Shown one piece after another: positions 1-11,975 of a stretch of 64,000 bases of DNA. The stretch comes from Chimonanthus salicifolius (Eukaryota > Streptophyta > Magnoliopsida > Laurales > Calycanthaceae), in assembly GCA_013350335.1 (NCBI GenBank), contig CM023538.1, positions 53,984,769 through 54,048,768 on the forward strand, written 5' to 3'. The position numbers were made by a program, and so were the translations under genes. The notes beneath the pieces were generated by a model. It did not search any database. It was not told the origin of the DNA and saw nothing but the letters and a program-made list of their open reading frames with translations. The stretch's first letter is position 1. The number at the start of each line of letters is the position of its first letter.

Positions 1-1402
1 ATAAGTTAGTCGATCTAATTATGTCTTCATTTATAAATAGGTTCAACTAATTTGATCAATTTTAAGAAGCTTGTTAAGCTTTTTTTCTTTTCTTTTTTAT
101 GATCCTGTTCAGATCTCTTAGAGTACTCAAATAATCTTTGGAACATGTGCCAGTCTTCCTATCTACACACACCAAGTAATTCTAGGGCGAGTGACCTTTT
201 GAGTGAAATAAGAATCAAAGTTCAAGACTCTTGCTTCCTAAAGTGAATCCCTGACCATTACTTCAACTCCTTCGAATTGTGTCTATCAATAAGATTCCCA
301 TACTCTAATGCCCCGACATGCGAGGAGGTTGCTAAGCCATTTCACCTTCTACCAATCACAAATGCGCACTCTGCTATAGATGAGTTAAACTATCATTATA
401 TTAGTATTTTTATATTTTTAATACTAAATCTTAGAGTTTTTTTAAACATTAATTTTTAGAGTCTTAAGACTACAAACATTATTTATTTGATCACTAAAAA
501 AAAGAGAATGACAACTTCTGAGTGTGATGGGAGCTGCACCTCCTTTGAAGCTCTAAAATCTATTCTTATCATTATCTAATTAAAGATTGAATTAACTTAA
601 ACAAATGTTTACTAAAACGTCTCATTCCATTTTGTCTTGGGAGCCCTAGATTTGTAAATTAATTAAAGATATCATTATCTAACTCTTACCAAGTTCATAA
701 TCCTATCTCAAAGTATATGAAAGAGAAAGATTACTTTCCACCTTTAAAAGATTACTAGGTGGAAATAGACCCACGTTTTCTTGAATTTATTACACACTCT
801 AGAAGAGTAGAAGACATCACATGAACACATTAATATAATTAAAAATATAAATATCTTTAACTTTTCAAACCATGCTTATTGACTAAATTTTTCAGATTCC
901 TTACCAACTTCTCTTTACTGGTGGGTCTATTTAATATTATAATAGTTAATGTGGTTTATATCAAAATAATGAAAGATTACTTTTTTAAATATCTCTCTCT
1001 CATCATATTTATATTTTAATTGATATTTTGTATATTGATTAGTATATCTGTCCATACACTGTTTATATTAATTTTATACTACTGATATAAACAACATACC
1101 CAAATTGGTATCTTAAAACTCTAATAAATATTAGTCCTATATTAAATTCTAGCCAATATATTTTTCTCTAGTATCTGTAGAGTTGTTGAATAGTTTTCTA
1201 TCCTACTGTACAATTCAATAAGTTTCTCTCCTCCATGATAATACACTAAAGAAATGTAAGGTGTTTGAACAAGATTTATTAATTAGATTTGAATTTGGAA
1301 TTTGGAATTTGATTAAATTTAGCTAACCAATAACAGAAATATAGAATGCGATCTTAGAGAAATAAAGAAGGAGATGAACTAACCAAAATTTGAATAAATT
1401 TT
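1..1402. other. AT-rich intergenic DNA, no gene seen
   Basis: No open frame over about 60 codons with a recognisable product, and no repeat structure that I can delimit. The stretch is AT-rich with many stops in all frames. Confidence 0.6.
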
Positions 1403-1576
1403 GGGTAAGCATTCTCACACGGGAGAATTCTTTTATCTAGGCAGGAATTCTTTTTTTTTTTTTTAATTTAAATTCCTGTTTTACCCTTCCACTTCTGTTT
1501 TACCCTCCACTTTTTGTGTTGGTTGGAAGGGTCAAACGGGAATTTAAAAAAAAAAATTGAATTCCCGTGTGTACCC
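1403..1576. mobile_element. MITE with GGGTA termini and 8-bp target duplication
   Basis: A 174-bp non-coding element with imperfect inverted ends: it opens GGGTAAGCATTCTCACACGGG-like and closes ...CCCGTGTGTACCC. It is flanked on both sides by TAAATTTT (1395-1402 and 1577-1584), a perfect 8-bp target duplication. Internally it holds poly-T/poly-A tracts and 'TTTTACCCTTCCAC', which also occurs in the element at 10122-10463. An 8-bp duplication fits hAT-type mobilisation. There is no coding capacity. Confidence 0.75.
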
Positions 1577-1584
1577 TAAATTTT

Positions 1585-2693
1585 ATATCACATTATAAAA
1601 ATTTGGACATTTAGGTACAACTATAAAAACAATGGAAGATCAAATTTGAATGGTGTACAAACTTTAAACAAGCTAGCGATTGATGAGTCAATTTTATAAA
1701 ACACAAATGAAACTGGAAATACTAAAAATAATTGAATGTTAGATGTCAAGAAAAATACAAGATCACAAAATGATTGTATTAACCTCAATATATAAAAAAA
1801 GGGATTATAAAACTATTTAAAATTAACAAAAGACCAAAATTGGAAAGTTCTTTTTAAGAATTGGATTTATGAGTTAAAAGAACACGACAAATTATAATTA
1901 AAAAGTATAGTGTTTAATAAAACAGTTTGAAAATGTAAAGGCCAAAATTGCAATGAAAAGGAAGGATAATAATTAATAAAGATGATGATAAAATTGGCTA
2001 CCAATTTGTACTAGGCAAGAAAGGTAGTCAGTCCCATAGATGTCTAAAACCCATTAAAGTATGAACAATAAACCCACCGTGTTCTTGCTCCTTCCATTCT
2101 CGTGTACAATGCATGTGATATGTGTACAAACGTTGTCTAAGTTGTCTATTTTAAAGGACCTAACTTTCATGTGACAACAATGCATGTTGTGGTGGTATAT
2201 TAAAATTTAAAATCAGCCTTACTAGCAAGTCATCCTATTTTTGTATCCATGTTTTAACTTTACTTTTAGAAGAAGCTATCTGATGTGTATACATGTGTAT
2301 ATGGGGTCCATCACTGGTCCATTGAAAAGATTTAGTCATAAATTTGTGTTCGTAAAAAATCACCTTCACTTAATACATGAAAACATTGTTTTCAAAGACA
2401 TAAAAATTAAAGAGTTAAAAGGTGATTAAAATTTTTGAGGCCTTGAAAAATATGATTTGATCGATCCAATCAAGATAAACCCCCATCATCATTACTAATG
2501 AAGGCTAGGATATGGGTTTACGCCTACATAAACCATCATACTGAAATTAATGATTTTTACTCAAGATCCTAGAATTCGAATCAAGAATTCTGAAAAAAAT
2601 GAAACTTGGGTATCTACTCGCACTCTCATTCTGAAAGGAAGAGATAGTCCTAATTTCGATGGTACAATTTCACCAAAGAAATTATGAGTTCTT
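1585..2693. other. AT-rich intergenic DNA, no gene seen
   Basis: No recognisable coding or repeat feature. A short open frame at 2241-2429 has no family resemblance that I can identify. Confidence 0.5.
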
Positions 2694-3168
2694 GTGACGA
2701 TCCGACCCTACCCATCACAATATTGTCCACTTTGCGCCGTGCACCTGGGCCCACACGACTTTGCAATGGAGGTCCTACCCAAGGAGACACCCCAAAAGGC
2801 CTTGTGATGGCGAGGGGCTTTGCTTCCTTATATAAAGCCCCCACCACCCAAGCTCCCAACCAATGTGGAACTTTTGGGTGGAGGTGCTACAATCCACCTT
2901 CCCTTAAGACCAGAGCCGTCCCCGGCTTTGTCATGTCACACTGACAGGGGTCCACATACACAGCCAGGCAATGTCACGCAAGTAGAGCCCACACAGTCCA
3001 AGTGTTGAACTGTGCTCTGATATCATTTGTGACGACCCGACCCCACTCATCACAATATTGTCCACTTTGAGTCCAGTACATGGGCTCGCACGACTTTGCA
3101 TTGGAGGTCACACCCAAGGAGACACCCCAAAAGGCCTTGTGATGGGAGGGGCTTTGCCTCCTCATATA

Positions 3169-4410
3169 CAGGGCCGGCCTTGGCTATAAACGAAGTAGGC
3201 GGTCGCCTAGGGCCCCCAAATAAATGGGGCCCCCAAGCCCATAAGTTCCTTTACTATATGTTAAATAGTTAATAATGTATAAATTACAATACAAGTTTAT
3301 TCTTGTCCAGTCGGTTAGAATTGTCTCTTTATAAGTGTGGGACCCGGATCAAATCCGGGACTATGTTATTAATAATATATTTTTTTATTTTTATCAAGTT
3401 ATTTAATAATAATAATAATGAAAAATAACAATAATTTGAATTAATACTACTTAAAATCATTTGATTATTTTTAACTATTTCGAATTTAAAATATTCAAAA
3501 TTGAAAATTTATATATTGATAATTTTTCTACTCTATTTAAAGCATAGGTTTCTTAAAAAATTAAAATAATGATAGTAACAATCATAATAATTATTATTAT
3601 AATCCTCATTTTATTGAGTTTAAAAATAATAAAAATAATAAAAATAAAATAATTTTAATTAATAAAGAATTTTTTAAAATTTATCTATCATCTAAATAAA
3701 GAGAAAGAGAAATCTATATTGAGTTGATAATTTTGAATTAAAAATAATTTAAAGCTTTTAAAATTTGAAGAGATGAAAAAACATAGCTTTATTCATGTGA
3801 TTAATGTAGATTTTATTAGAAGTAATATACAAGTATAAATCATTATAATTAAGATAATTTTTAACTTTTTAACTTTTTAAAAAATACAGAAAATTTGAAA
3901 AATTAAAATAATAATAATATCTTCGTTTCAAATGAGAATTTGCATTAGTGTCATACTCGAATATGATAAAAGATACAGTACCAAAAGAATGAATTGCCAA
4001 ATTATATAAAAAGAATGAATTGTTATTTTCCAAATGCATGAATTGCTTATAAAATAATATTAATTATACCAGTTACAGTTACCTACGCAGAAATAAGTTT
4101 TTCAAAGTTAAAACTGATAAAATCTTATCTTCGGTCTATAATGTCACAAAAAAGATTGAATGGATTAGCTATCTTATCTATTGAAAAATAAATGTTAAAA
4201 AAACTTGAATATAGTAATTTAATTAGTAATTTTGCATCTCAAAATCAAAATAAATTTTAAATAATACTTTGTTATAAATTTGATTATGATATTTTATTTA
4301 GTTTCATATATTATAAAAAAAAATTGTATGATTTTATTTTTTGTGAGTATATAAAGGCCTCATCTTAAAAACTCGTCTAGGGCTCCCCTGAAATCTCAGG
4401 GCCGGCCCTG
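3169..4410 (+). mobile_element. hAT-superfamily element, 1,242 bp, decayed
   Basis: The ends are inverted CAGGGCCGGCC sequences (left CAGGGCCGGCCTTGG, right ...CAGGGCCGGCCCTG). The element is flanked by a perfect 8-bp duplication, CTCATATA, at 3161-3168 and 4411-4418. CAGGG termini with 8-bp duplications are typical of hAT transposons. Most of the interior is AT-rich and full of stops, but a transposase C-terminal remnant survives at 4078-4255, so this is a deletion derivative of an autonomous element. It inserted into one terminal repeat of the TRIM-like element. Confidence 0.85.
4078..4255 (+). pseudogene. hAT transposase C-terminal dimerisation remnant
   Basis: In the frame starting at 4078 the translation reads FSKLKLIKSYLRS, then SQKRLNGLAILSIEK. 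This matches the conserved C-terminal end of plant hAT transposases (the dimerisation region, 'FSKLKLIK..LRSTM.QERLNGLAILSIE'). A TAA follows the SIEK segment, and the similarity continues beyond it as LKKLEYSNLISNFAS. Nothing of the catalytic core is readable upstream, so it is a relic. Confidence 0.75.
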
Positions 4411-4513
4411 CTCATATAAAATCTCCATTCCTCATATAAACCAAATGATTGTGTGTAGATCCCTCACCTTGGGGTCCTAGAGTGCTCAGGGTTCTCTCCT
4501 CAGTTGTCCAACA

Positions 4514-7500
4514 CCGGTATTGGGGAAATTAAGCACTCAAGCAAGACAATGCACACATACACATACATAAGTCTACCATACCAAGCCAAATCCAAGCTTA
4601 ACTTCATGTTGAGTGCTTATTTCTGTTTATGAGTCCTCTCTTTTCTCTTGAATGTCAAATACTTTCAATTTCAAACCTTCAATTGTCACCATTCCTTGCT
4701 ACCCATTAATGAAAATTGAAAGGGGGAAACGAGGAAGAGGACCATATATGTAAGAAAGGGATAACATAAAAAGGAAGCAATTGAATATTGGCTGAAGATC
4801 AAAGTATCAAATTCTTATTGGGTTGTCTGTCTATTATCGATTTCTTGGAAAGAATTATAATTGGGTTAGTTCATGTCTTTCAAAATATGCCATGGAAATT
4901 GACCTCGCATCCGGCTGTGGAACTCTACGTATAATTTTTTTTTTTTTAAGTGAACGAAGTATTGTCTTAGCGAGTAAGAAAAACCTTCGTTTTTTCCTCT
5001 TTAAATTTTCCTAGTAACTCTCAATGAAAAATGGATCTCTTGTGTTTTTGACAGAGGTATAATTCTAGAAAAGAAGAGAGAAGCACTCATTTTCAATCAC
5101 CTTTAATTTTCCATTAGTTGGGTTTCATTCAATGAGGATGTGGAAATTTGAAAGACTGCAAAATGGATAGGTTGAGAAAGGTAGGCAGAGGGAGATTTGA
5201 TGACCTTATAAAGAAAGATATATTTTGAATGTAATACTAAATTCATTAAAGATGACTTATAAATACACATATAAGAATAATAGATAAACAATAACAATGC
5301 TATCTTTGGTAAATAAGTATTAAAATCATCTTAATTGACTTATCTTAAATTCCTATCAAATCCAAAGATATCCCATCTTAAAATTTCTACCATCCTTTCT
5401 ATTTCCAATGAGCAATTCCTTATTAGTCCATTTGCACCTTAAGAGGAATGTCATGTTTTGTATTTATTTATCATGTATCATCATTATCATCATTTCGTTG
5501 TAATTATCATTATCAGTCATCTAAATTATTATTCTAAATATAATGCAAGCCTACTTTTTTAGGCCAATTGTCATTTAATACCTAGAATATCATATCTTAT
5601 CTAGGTTTGAGACATATTTTCAAACATGATAAGATAATAAAATGTGACAGGGTTGTGAAAACTATTTAAGTTTATTTTTTAAATAATTCAAGAATTTAAA
5701 GTAGAATAGATTAGGATTTCACATACATCAAATTTCTCTATGTTTCTCATTAGGATTTATTTTGCAAAATAATAGAGAAATTATTTTTTGAACCCCTGAA
5801 TTTTATAAAAAAACTTAAGCCACTAGATGGTTCAAAGCTGTAAACATTCATATTTAACTTAATTTTTACAAGATGTAGATTCAACTTCCATTCCAATAGC
5901 AATCTATTTAATTTAACAAGCTATATAATCTTAATTTGTGCAATTTATTTCTAATTTTGTCTCCTATTTACAGTCTTATTTGGATCTTAAACAAGTTAAA
6001 TGTTATCCTTAATTAGAGTTATTTTTCTTCGCTATTTAAAGTGTAATTGGTGAATTGTCTATATTCAATGAATATTAATCAAAATCCAATGTACAAACGT
6101 ATCTCTAAATTCAAAAGGAAATAGGTAGGTGCAATGAATCTTAGTTAAATTCAAATCTGTTGACAATTCTACTTTAATGTTTACTGATATGAATGTGACA
6201 AATTATTAAGGCAAAAATTCTCTCACTTTAATTCTGTAATAGCTTTAACTATTTCTAAATGTGCTACCTAACTATTAATAAATTGATAATAGAATATCTC
6301 TATACTATTCTAATTAAAATCTTCAATAATACCTTGACAATAGGTTTGGAAAGCTAGATAAGAAAAAGATTTGTATGTTATGGCTATGATAGATATATAT
6401 ATATATATATATAAGACAAAGCAACTCTAGAAGGAAACTTCAAATGGGAATGGGAAGGGAATCCCATGCCAACTAGGATACGTAATAACACTATAAAGAG
6501 GAAATAAGAAATTTAAGTAACTTGCTAACTAGAAAAAAAAATAAATAAGCAAATAGAAGTGGGGTCCACTTGAATGTCCAGGCCACACGTGTCCAACATC
6601 AGTCCCTCAGTCTTGAAAAAGAACTCATTCTGGAGTTGAAATCGGATAAAAGAACTGCAGCGTTGCTATAGCAAGGGAGATTGTCACGAGAAATCAAACA
6701 GAGGTGTAGATCAATTCCGAAGAGGCGAACGCCGATTTTGGTAACTGTGCAACTTGCAATGCACAAACAACGAGAGCTTTACGTCTTGGGGATGAAGAAT
6801 CAGTAAATACACACGTGCTCAAGCGAGAGCAAATCATTTCCGTCGCGAAGGGGTCTTCAAATTGCACTGTAGTGATGACATAGTCCTGAGGGATGGGAAG
6901 GATTAGCATGATGAGCCAAAGATAGGACAACAGGCGAGCATGATAATGTACGAATAACCATAGATTGAATCACGGTATCTGTATTGAGATTGGGTTGGGA
7001 AATCAGTGGTGGCAATGGCAGTGGTACCGGTGATAGAGGTGGCGTTAGGATTGTGATTGGTGGCGGGGGAGGTGGTGATTGAGTGTTAGGAGTTGGGTCA
7101 ACCTGCTTTGGGTGCTCAGAGTCATCTTTCACCTTCATCATGCCTTTATATTTCGTATCGTGCCTATATTCGAGCAATTTGGCAAACATATCTCTCATCT
7201 CACATCAAAACGCCTTCAACTTAGATCAAAAGTGATCGACCTTTGATACCAATTCTGGGAAGTCAGATTTGGTCGCATACTCATCATTACTGCTGGATGT
7301 TGTCGAGTCCACTTGATGTAGCTGGCAGTTAGATCCAATGACGAGATGGGGATCGATAAATTTAAAGTGGCTGCACCCAGATCTTTTGACATATGGATCA
7401 TCATATTGGGATGCCAAAGAGTCAATGATGCAGCGGTTGGATCAGCTCGGGGCTTGGAAATAACTGGGTGACTCGGACAAATGAGAAAATAAAGGAATTG

Positions 7501-9316
7501 AGTGGGAGTCATAGAGCTCATTAAATCGATCAAATGGATAGGTGTGGGATTAAATAAGAAGTTGGAGTAGGACGGGGCTCATTAAATCTTACTTCTCGAT
7601 TTCGAATTTTCACCAACTGCATCTATCTCCGTCCACCCATAACAATATACTTTCATTACTTTAACCGTTCGTGAGAGTTACATTCATTTTCAATATACAT
7701 GTCCAAATTCTCTCTGATGCAATTCCTTTATGTTTTAGTGTATTGGATCAGGTTCCTAACATCTCTCTGCTTCTCTCTGAATTTCTTTTCAATTTCTATT
7801 TCTATTTTTGTGACTTCTATATTTATCATAGTATATACACTCAACCACACCAAACTTTCTTTCCATTTCTACACTGCCCATGAAGCATTCCAATGAATCC
7901 TATGTTTAGCAACTTTTACCTCATAGTGGCTTCTAAAGATTGTAGTTATCATATTTAGAGCACTATGTAGTTTTTACTTCCAACTTCATCATCCTCCTCC
8001 CCATTCTTGGGTCACTAAACTTACAATTCATACACTTTATCTTCAATTTGTTAATATTCAAATCATTTATCTTAAAATTCTTTCTCCAAAGTTCCATCAT
8101 AATTGTTGGGGCCCTTATTCACCATGCTAAGTAAAAGACAGCTTCTAGTTCAGTCTAGCAAAATTCATCTTTAAATAAAATTTATGTTCTCAGTTTTATG
8201 GCTTTACATTAGATTGACAAAACTTTTGTTCTATATAATCAATGAGTCTCAATGACTATGCTACATGTACTTTAGATTTGTTTTATAATGTCACCCCGAA
8301 ATCGAAATGCTAAAAGTATGTAGATGGCTTAAGCAAATATGTTATTAGTTAATAAAATTTAGAATGATAATTGAAATTGTAATCAACTTGTTGGGCATTT
8401 CATTAAATATGTATCAACCTATCCTAAAAGGAAATATGAGTCAGCTTGCAATCATAGAGTAGAGATTAAATAAAATTATCTTAAAAACTAAAAATAGAAA
8501 AGTCTAACACAATTCAAGATCTTCTGGTGTTGCAACAGCACACAATTTGCGGTGTCACCAATCATTAATTAACATGTGGATAAATTTAAGAGTAAAATTA
8601 TCATTTAAATTTTTTTAAAAACTATCATGAACTTAAAATGACCAAATCACCTTTGAATTTGCCTGCATGACGATTACTAACTGGTGACATCATAGGTTGT
8701 ATGTAGCAATGAAAGGGAGACATGATTAGAAAGAACTTTCAACAACCTTACCAAGTACATTGTCTATAATAAGTTATATAGTTGAAGTCAAATTATTGAT
8801 CATGTATGTGTAGCTAATGTAATTATCTAAATGACTAACTTTTTATAGCTAATCCATTGTCCAGCCCAATGAACTCCTCTAAGTCAATGTCACACTTTTA
8901 ACTTTGTAATCCTCTACATTGGTGAGAATTGACTAATGATGCAAAGTTTGCCTTCTATCTCTAGGAAGCCTATGATTTTATCAGAATAAAAGTAATAATT
9001 TTTTTTTTAATATTAACTCAAATAAATAAATATTTTATTAACATGATGAGATAGTGGATTCTACCATATTGAAGATAAAATTATTAATTATCTAATATAG
9101 AAAACTGAAGTTTATGGTCATTATTAATCACTTGATCCAAATGTACTAAAATCAACAGTCATGCAATTATTAATTTTGAGGTATAATGACTCACAACTTT
9201 TGATTTTACTGTTTCTGAGTACTTTACTATATAGTTTTCAATATAAATGTTTCTACTAACTATACCCAATGTCACTTGTTACTATAAACAATGTCTTCCC
9301 TTTTGCACTCTTCTTC
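4514..9316. other. Intergenic DNA without a recognisable gene
   Basis: There is a (TA)n run near 6390-6412 and a G-box-like ACACGTG near 6585. At 6694-7533 several minus-strand open frames overlap, for example 6857-7198 with a proline-rich run. They lack a common frame, and I recognise no domain, so they may be a gene fragment or noise. The rest is AT-rich without structure. Confidence 0.4.
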
Positions 9317-9542
9317 GGACTGCGTTTGGATGGAGGATAACGGGTTGTTAATTAAGGGGGAGTGATAAAAATCAATTTTTTATCCTCTCTAAAAAATCAA
9401 TTTTTTATCCTTCCCCCTCAATTTTTGAAAACCCTTTTCAAGAGAGGGGTTTTCATATTAATTAAGGTAACCTCTGACCAAGGGTTACCCTGGGTAACCC
9501 CTCCAAAATTTACCCCCATCCAAATACATTCCAAGACACACC
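9317..9542. mobile_element. Palindromic MITE
   Basis: The left end reads GGACTGCGTTTGGATGG and the right end is its near inverse (CCATCCAAATACATTCC). Internal segments also pair (TTAATTAAGGGGGAG against CTTCCCCCTC; GGTTACCC against GGGTAACC), so about 226 bp can fold on itself. There is no coding content. I could not confirm a target duplication. Confidence 0.6.
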
Positions 9543-9969
9543 TTTTATTGAAGAGAATGATTAAATAAGTTCAACAATGTTTTAAGTTAGGATAAAATTA
9601 AATAACTTTTTTTAGAGGTCTACTTTTTATTAAAGAATATTTTTAATCTCAACATTTTTTCATGCTGAACAATGGACCACAACCTTAGTGATTTAGAAGA
9701 TGTATTTGATGTTAAATTGAGATACAATATTTGGTATCTCAAAATAATATTAGAAAAATTAAAAAATAATTGATTAAGAAAACTAATATTGAAATCTATA
9801 ATAATTATATTAAGACAAATTAGTCGAAGAGTTTCTAGTAAAAATAAATTTATAGATCAAATCAGTTTTATTTTACTGTAAAAAAGATGACGATTTTATA
9901 TTAAACAAGATTTCTATAGTTTATAATATTTTTCAAACAGACATATAAATAAAGTAAAAAGTCAATCAT

Positions 9970-10115
9970 ATAACTTTTTAAAATTTCATAAACAAAAGCA
10001 CATGTTGATATTATACTTTAATATAAGACGACGGATAAACGATTCAATAATCATGATTTTTTAAATTCAATAGACAAAAGCACATATTGATATTATAATT
10101 TAATATAAGACGAGA
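9970..10115. repeat. Direct repeat copies beside MITE (third copy at 11915-11970)
   Basis: A segment with AAAAGCACAT(A/G)TTGATATTATA and TTTAATATAAGACGA occurs twice here. It occurs a third time at about 11915-11970 on the other side of the foldback block. The repeats therefore bracket the 10122-11910 insertion cluster. Confidence 0.55.
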
Positions 10116-10121
10116 AATAAA

Positions 10122-10463
10122 GGGTAGCGATTCTCTCCACGGGTGTTTTGTGTAATCAGACACGAGATTTAGGGTATTGCCCATTTTACCCTTCTATTGC
10201 GGTATAAATCGGCTCACTGATCGGCTCATCGGAACACTGATCCTTCCATTGCGGTATAAATCAGCTCACTGACTGGTTCGCCGGATCACTGACCAGCTCA
10301 TTGAAATTTATCTAAGTGAGATTGTTTTTTTATACAGAATAGCAAATCGGATCACTGACCAACTCACTGATCGGATCACTGATTTTTTTTTTTTAAATGC
10401 TTTCGTACGGCAGTGGAAGGGTAAAATGGACAAAAGGTTTCGTACTGTAGTGGAAGGCTACCC
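10122..10463. mobile_element. Second MITE of the GGGTA family
   Basis: The left end is GGGTAGCGATTCTCTCCACGGG-like and the right end is ...GGAAGGCTACCC. The flanks GAAATAAA (10114-10121) and TAAATAAA (10464-10471) differ at one of 8 positions. It shares the ends and the 'TTTTACCCTTC' interior with the element at 1403-1576. Its interior also holds about 190 bp of degenerate GATCACTGAC/GGCTCACTGA repeats (10205-10392), a minisatellite expansion missing from the shorter copy. Confidence 0.65.
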
Positions 10464-10479
10464 TAAATAAAAGATTTAG

Positions 10480-11975
10480 TTCTACAAAATCAAGGCTGGC
10501 CATATAGACACCACACTTTTCTGCCATGAGACGCCTCTTTTTGTTTTTAGGTATGAAATTATCATTTTTCCCTTCCGTGTTTTGATAGTTTGGTCGAACG
10601 TCCAGTTCATTATGTGTTCGATCAGACGAATGGGTTGTGCAGAGAGATTTTCAAAAGAGTTCGTTTCTTGACCGATTTTTACAAACAAGGTATCAAAATT
10701 CATCTACTCTGAAATTTATGAACTCTAAGACTTAATTTTAAGTGAAAAAGAGTATAGTTTTGGACTTAAAAATTCGTACCCAAAGAATTAAGGAAAAATG
10801 GTCTTCCCTCTTAATTCTTTGGGTACGATTGTTTAAGATCAAAACTATACAATTTTCACTTAAAAACAGTCCCAGGGTTCATAAAAGATGAATTTTGATA
10901 CTTTGTTTGTAAAAGCCAGTCAAGAAACGGCCTTCCTGTCAATTGTAACATTTGCGCGTTTGGTTCGGGTTTTCAAACGAGGCAGTTTCTCAACTTATTT
11001 CTACAAACAATGTATCAAAATTCATCTACTTTGAATTTTATGAACTCCGGGGACTAATTTTAAGTGAAAGGGATATAGTTTTCAGGCTAAAAAAATCGTA
11101 GCCAAAGAATTAAGAGGGAAGACTATTTTTTTTTTAATTCCTTGAGTACAATTTTTGAAGTTCAAAACTACACCTATTTTCATTTAAAATCAGTCTCAGA
11201 GTTTATAAAATTCAGAGTAGATGAATTTCGATATCTTGCTAGTAAAAATCGGTCAAGAAACAGACTCTTTTGAAAATCTCTCTCCACAACATTCATCAGG
11301 ACGATTCCATTTTACATGGAATCGTTCGATCCGAATGTTCTCGCATTCGTTCGGATCAGGGGTGCAAAAAACACCCCAGCCGCATATCGGCCTGATATGA
11401 TTTTCTCTCTTCTTTTGTTTTTTTTTTTTTGAATAAAAAAATATAAAAAAAGTGAAAAAGAAACTGTTTTTTTTTTAAATTCAAAACATAAATATCGGCC
11501 GATATTTCGACTAGGGCCTATCACCGTTTTGATTTTTTTTTTTTTTTAAAAAATGCCGATATGAATCACATCGGTCGAAATCAGACCGATATATATATAT
11601 TGCCGATATATCAGCCATATCGACCGATAAATAGGACTGTACGACCGATACAATATGTATCGGCCGATATTATATGGTGCTTAAAACCCGTATCATATCG
11701 GCCAATACATTTCGTATAAGCCGATACCTTGACCCACTGGTTCGGATGATTCCATTTCGTCCGATCAAACACATAACACATGATGAACTGGAAACTTGAC
11801 CAAACCATCAAAACACGAAAAGCTAAAATGATAATTTCACACTTAAAAATAAAAGTAATATCTCCTGACAGAAAAATATAGTGTTTATATAACCAGCCAA
11901 AATCGATTATATGACTTTTAAATTCAATAAACAAAAGCACACGTTCATACCGTACTTTAATATAAGACGACACAG
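10480..11975. mobile_element. Foldback complex with TATCGGCCGATA-rich core
   Basis: Two successive large hairpins are visible. One has arms at about 10665-10800 and 10820-10935 (AAAGAATTAAG against CTTAATTCTTT at the loop). A diverged second has arms at about 10990-11125 and 11140-11275. The outer segments also pair: 10565-10690 matches the inverse of 11740-11850 (CATTATGTGTTCGATC against GATCAAACACATAA). Between about 11385 and 11720 the motif TATCGGCCGATA and variants recur many times. There is no coding frame. This looks like a foldback or composite MITE, and its exact ends are not fixed. Confidence 0.6.

Larger units (their letters stand above)
2694..4513 (-). mobile_element. TRIM-like terminal-repeat element, split by a hAT insertion
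   Basis: Two direct copies of about 140 bp lie at 2694-2834 and 3029-3168, both starting GTGACGA(C/T)CCGACCC and sharing 'CAAGGAGACACCCCAAAAGG'. Next to the second copy, at about 3012-3026, the + strand reads TGCTCTGATATCA. On the minus strand this is TGATATCAGAGCA, which resembles the initiator-Met tRNA primer-binding site of plant LTR elements. The second copy resumes after the hAT element and appears to end near 4513 (...GTCCAACA). There is no gag or pol, so a miniature terminal-repeat retroelement in minus orientation is the best reading. The outer limits are uncertain. Confidence 0.5.

Noticed and set aside
3299..3361. tRNA gene inside the hAT element (GTCGGTTAGAA ... GGATCAAATCC)
   Set aside because: A- and B-box-like strings occur, but I could not form an acceptor stem or anticodon arm. 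At most a SINE or tRNA relic.
6694..7533. Minus-strand protein gene
   Set aside because: Overlapping frames without consistent phase, no recognised domain, and a proline run that may reflect composition. Noted only as unassigned.
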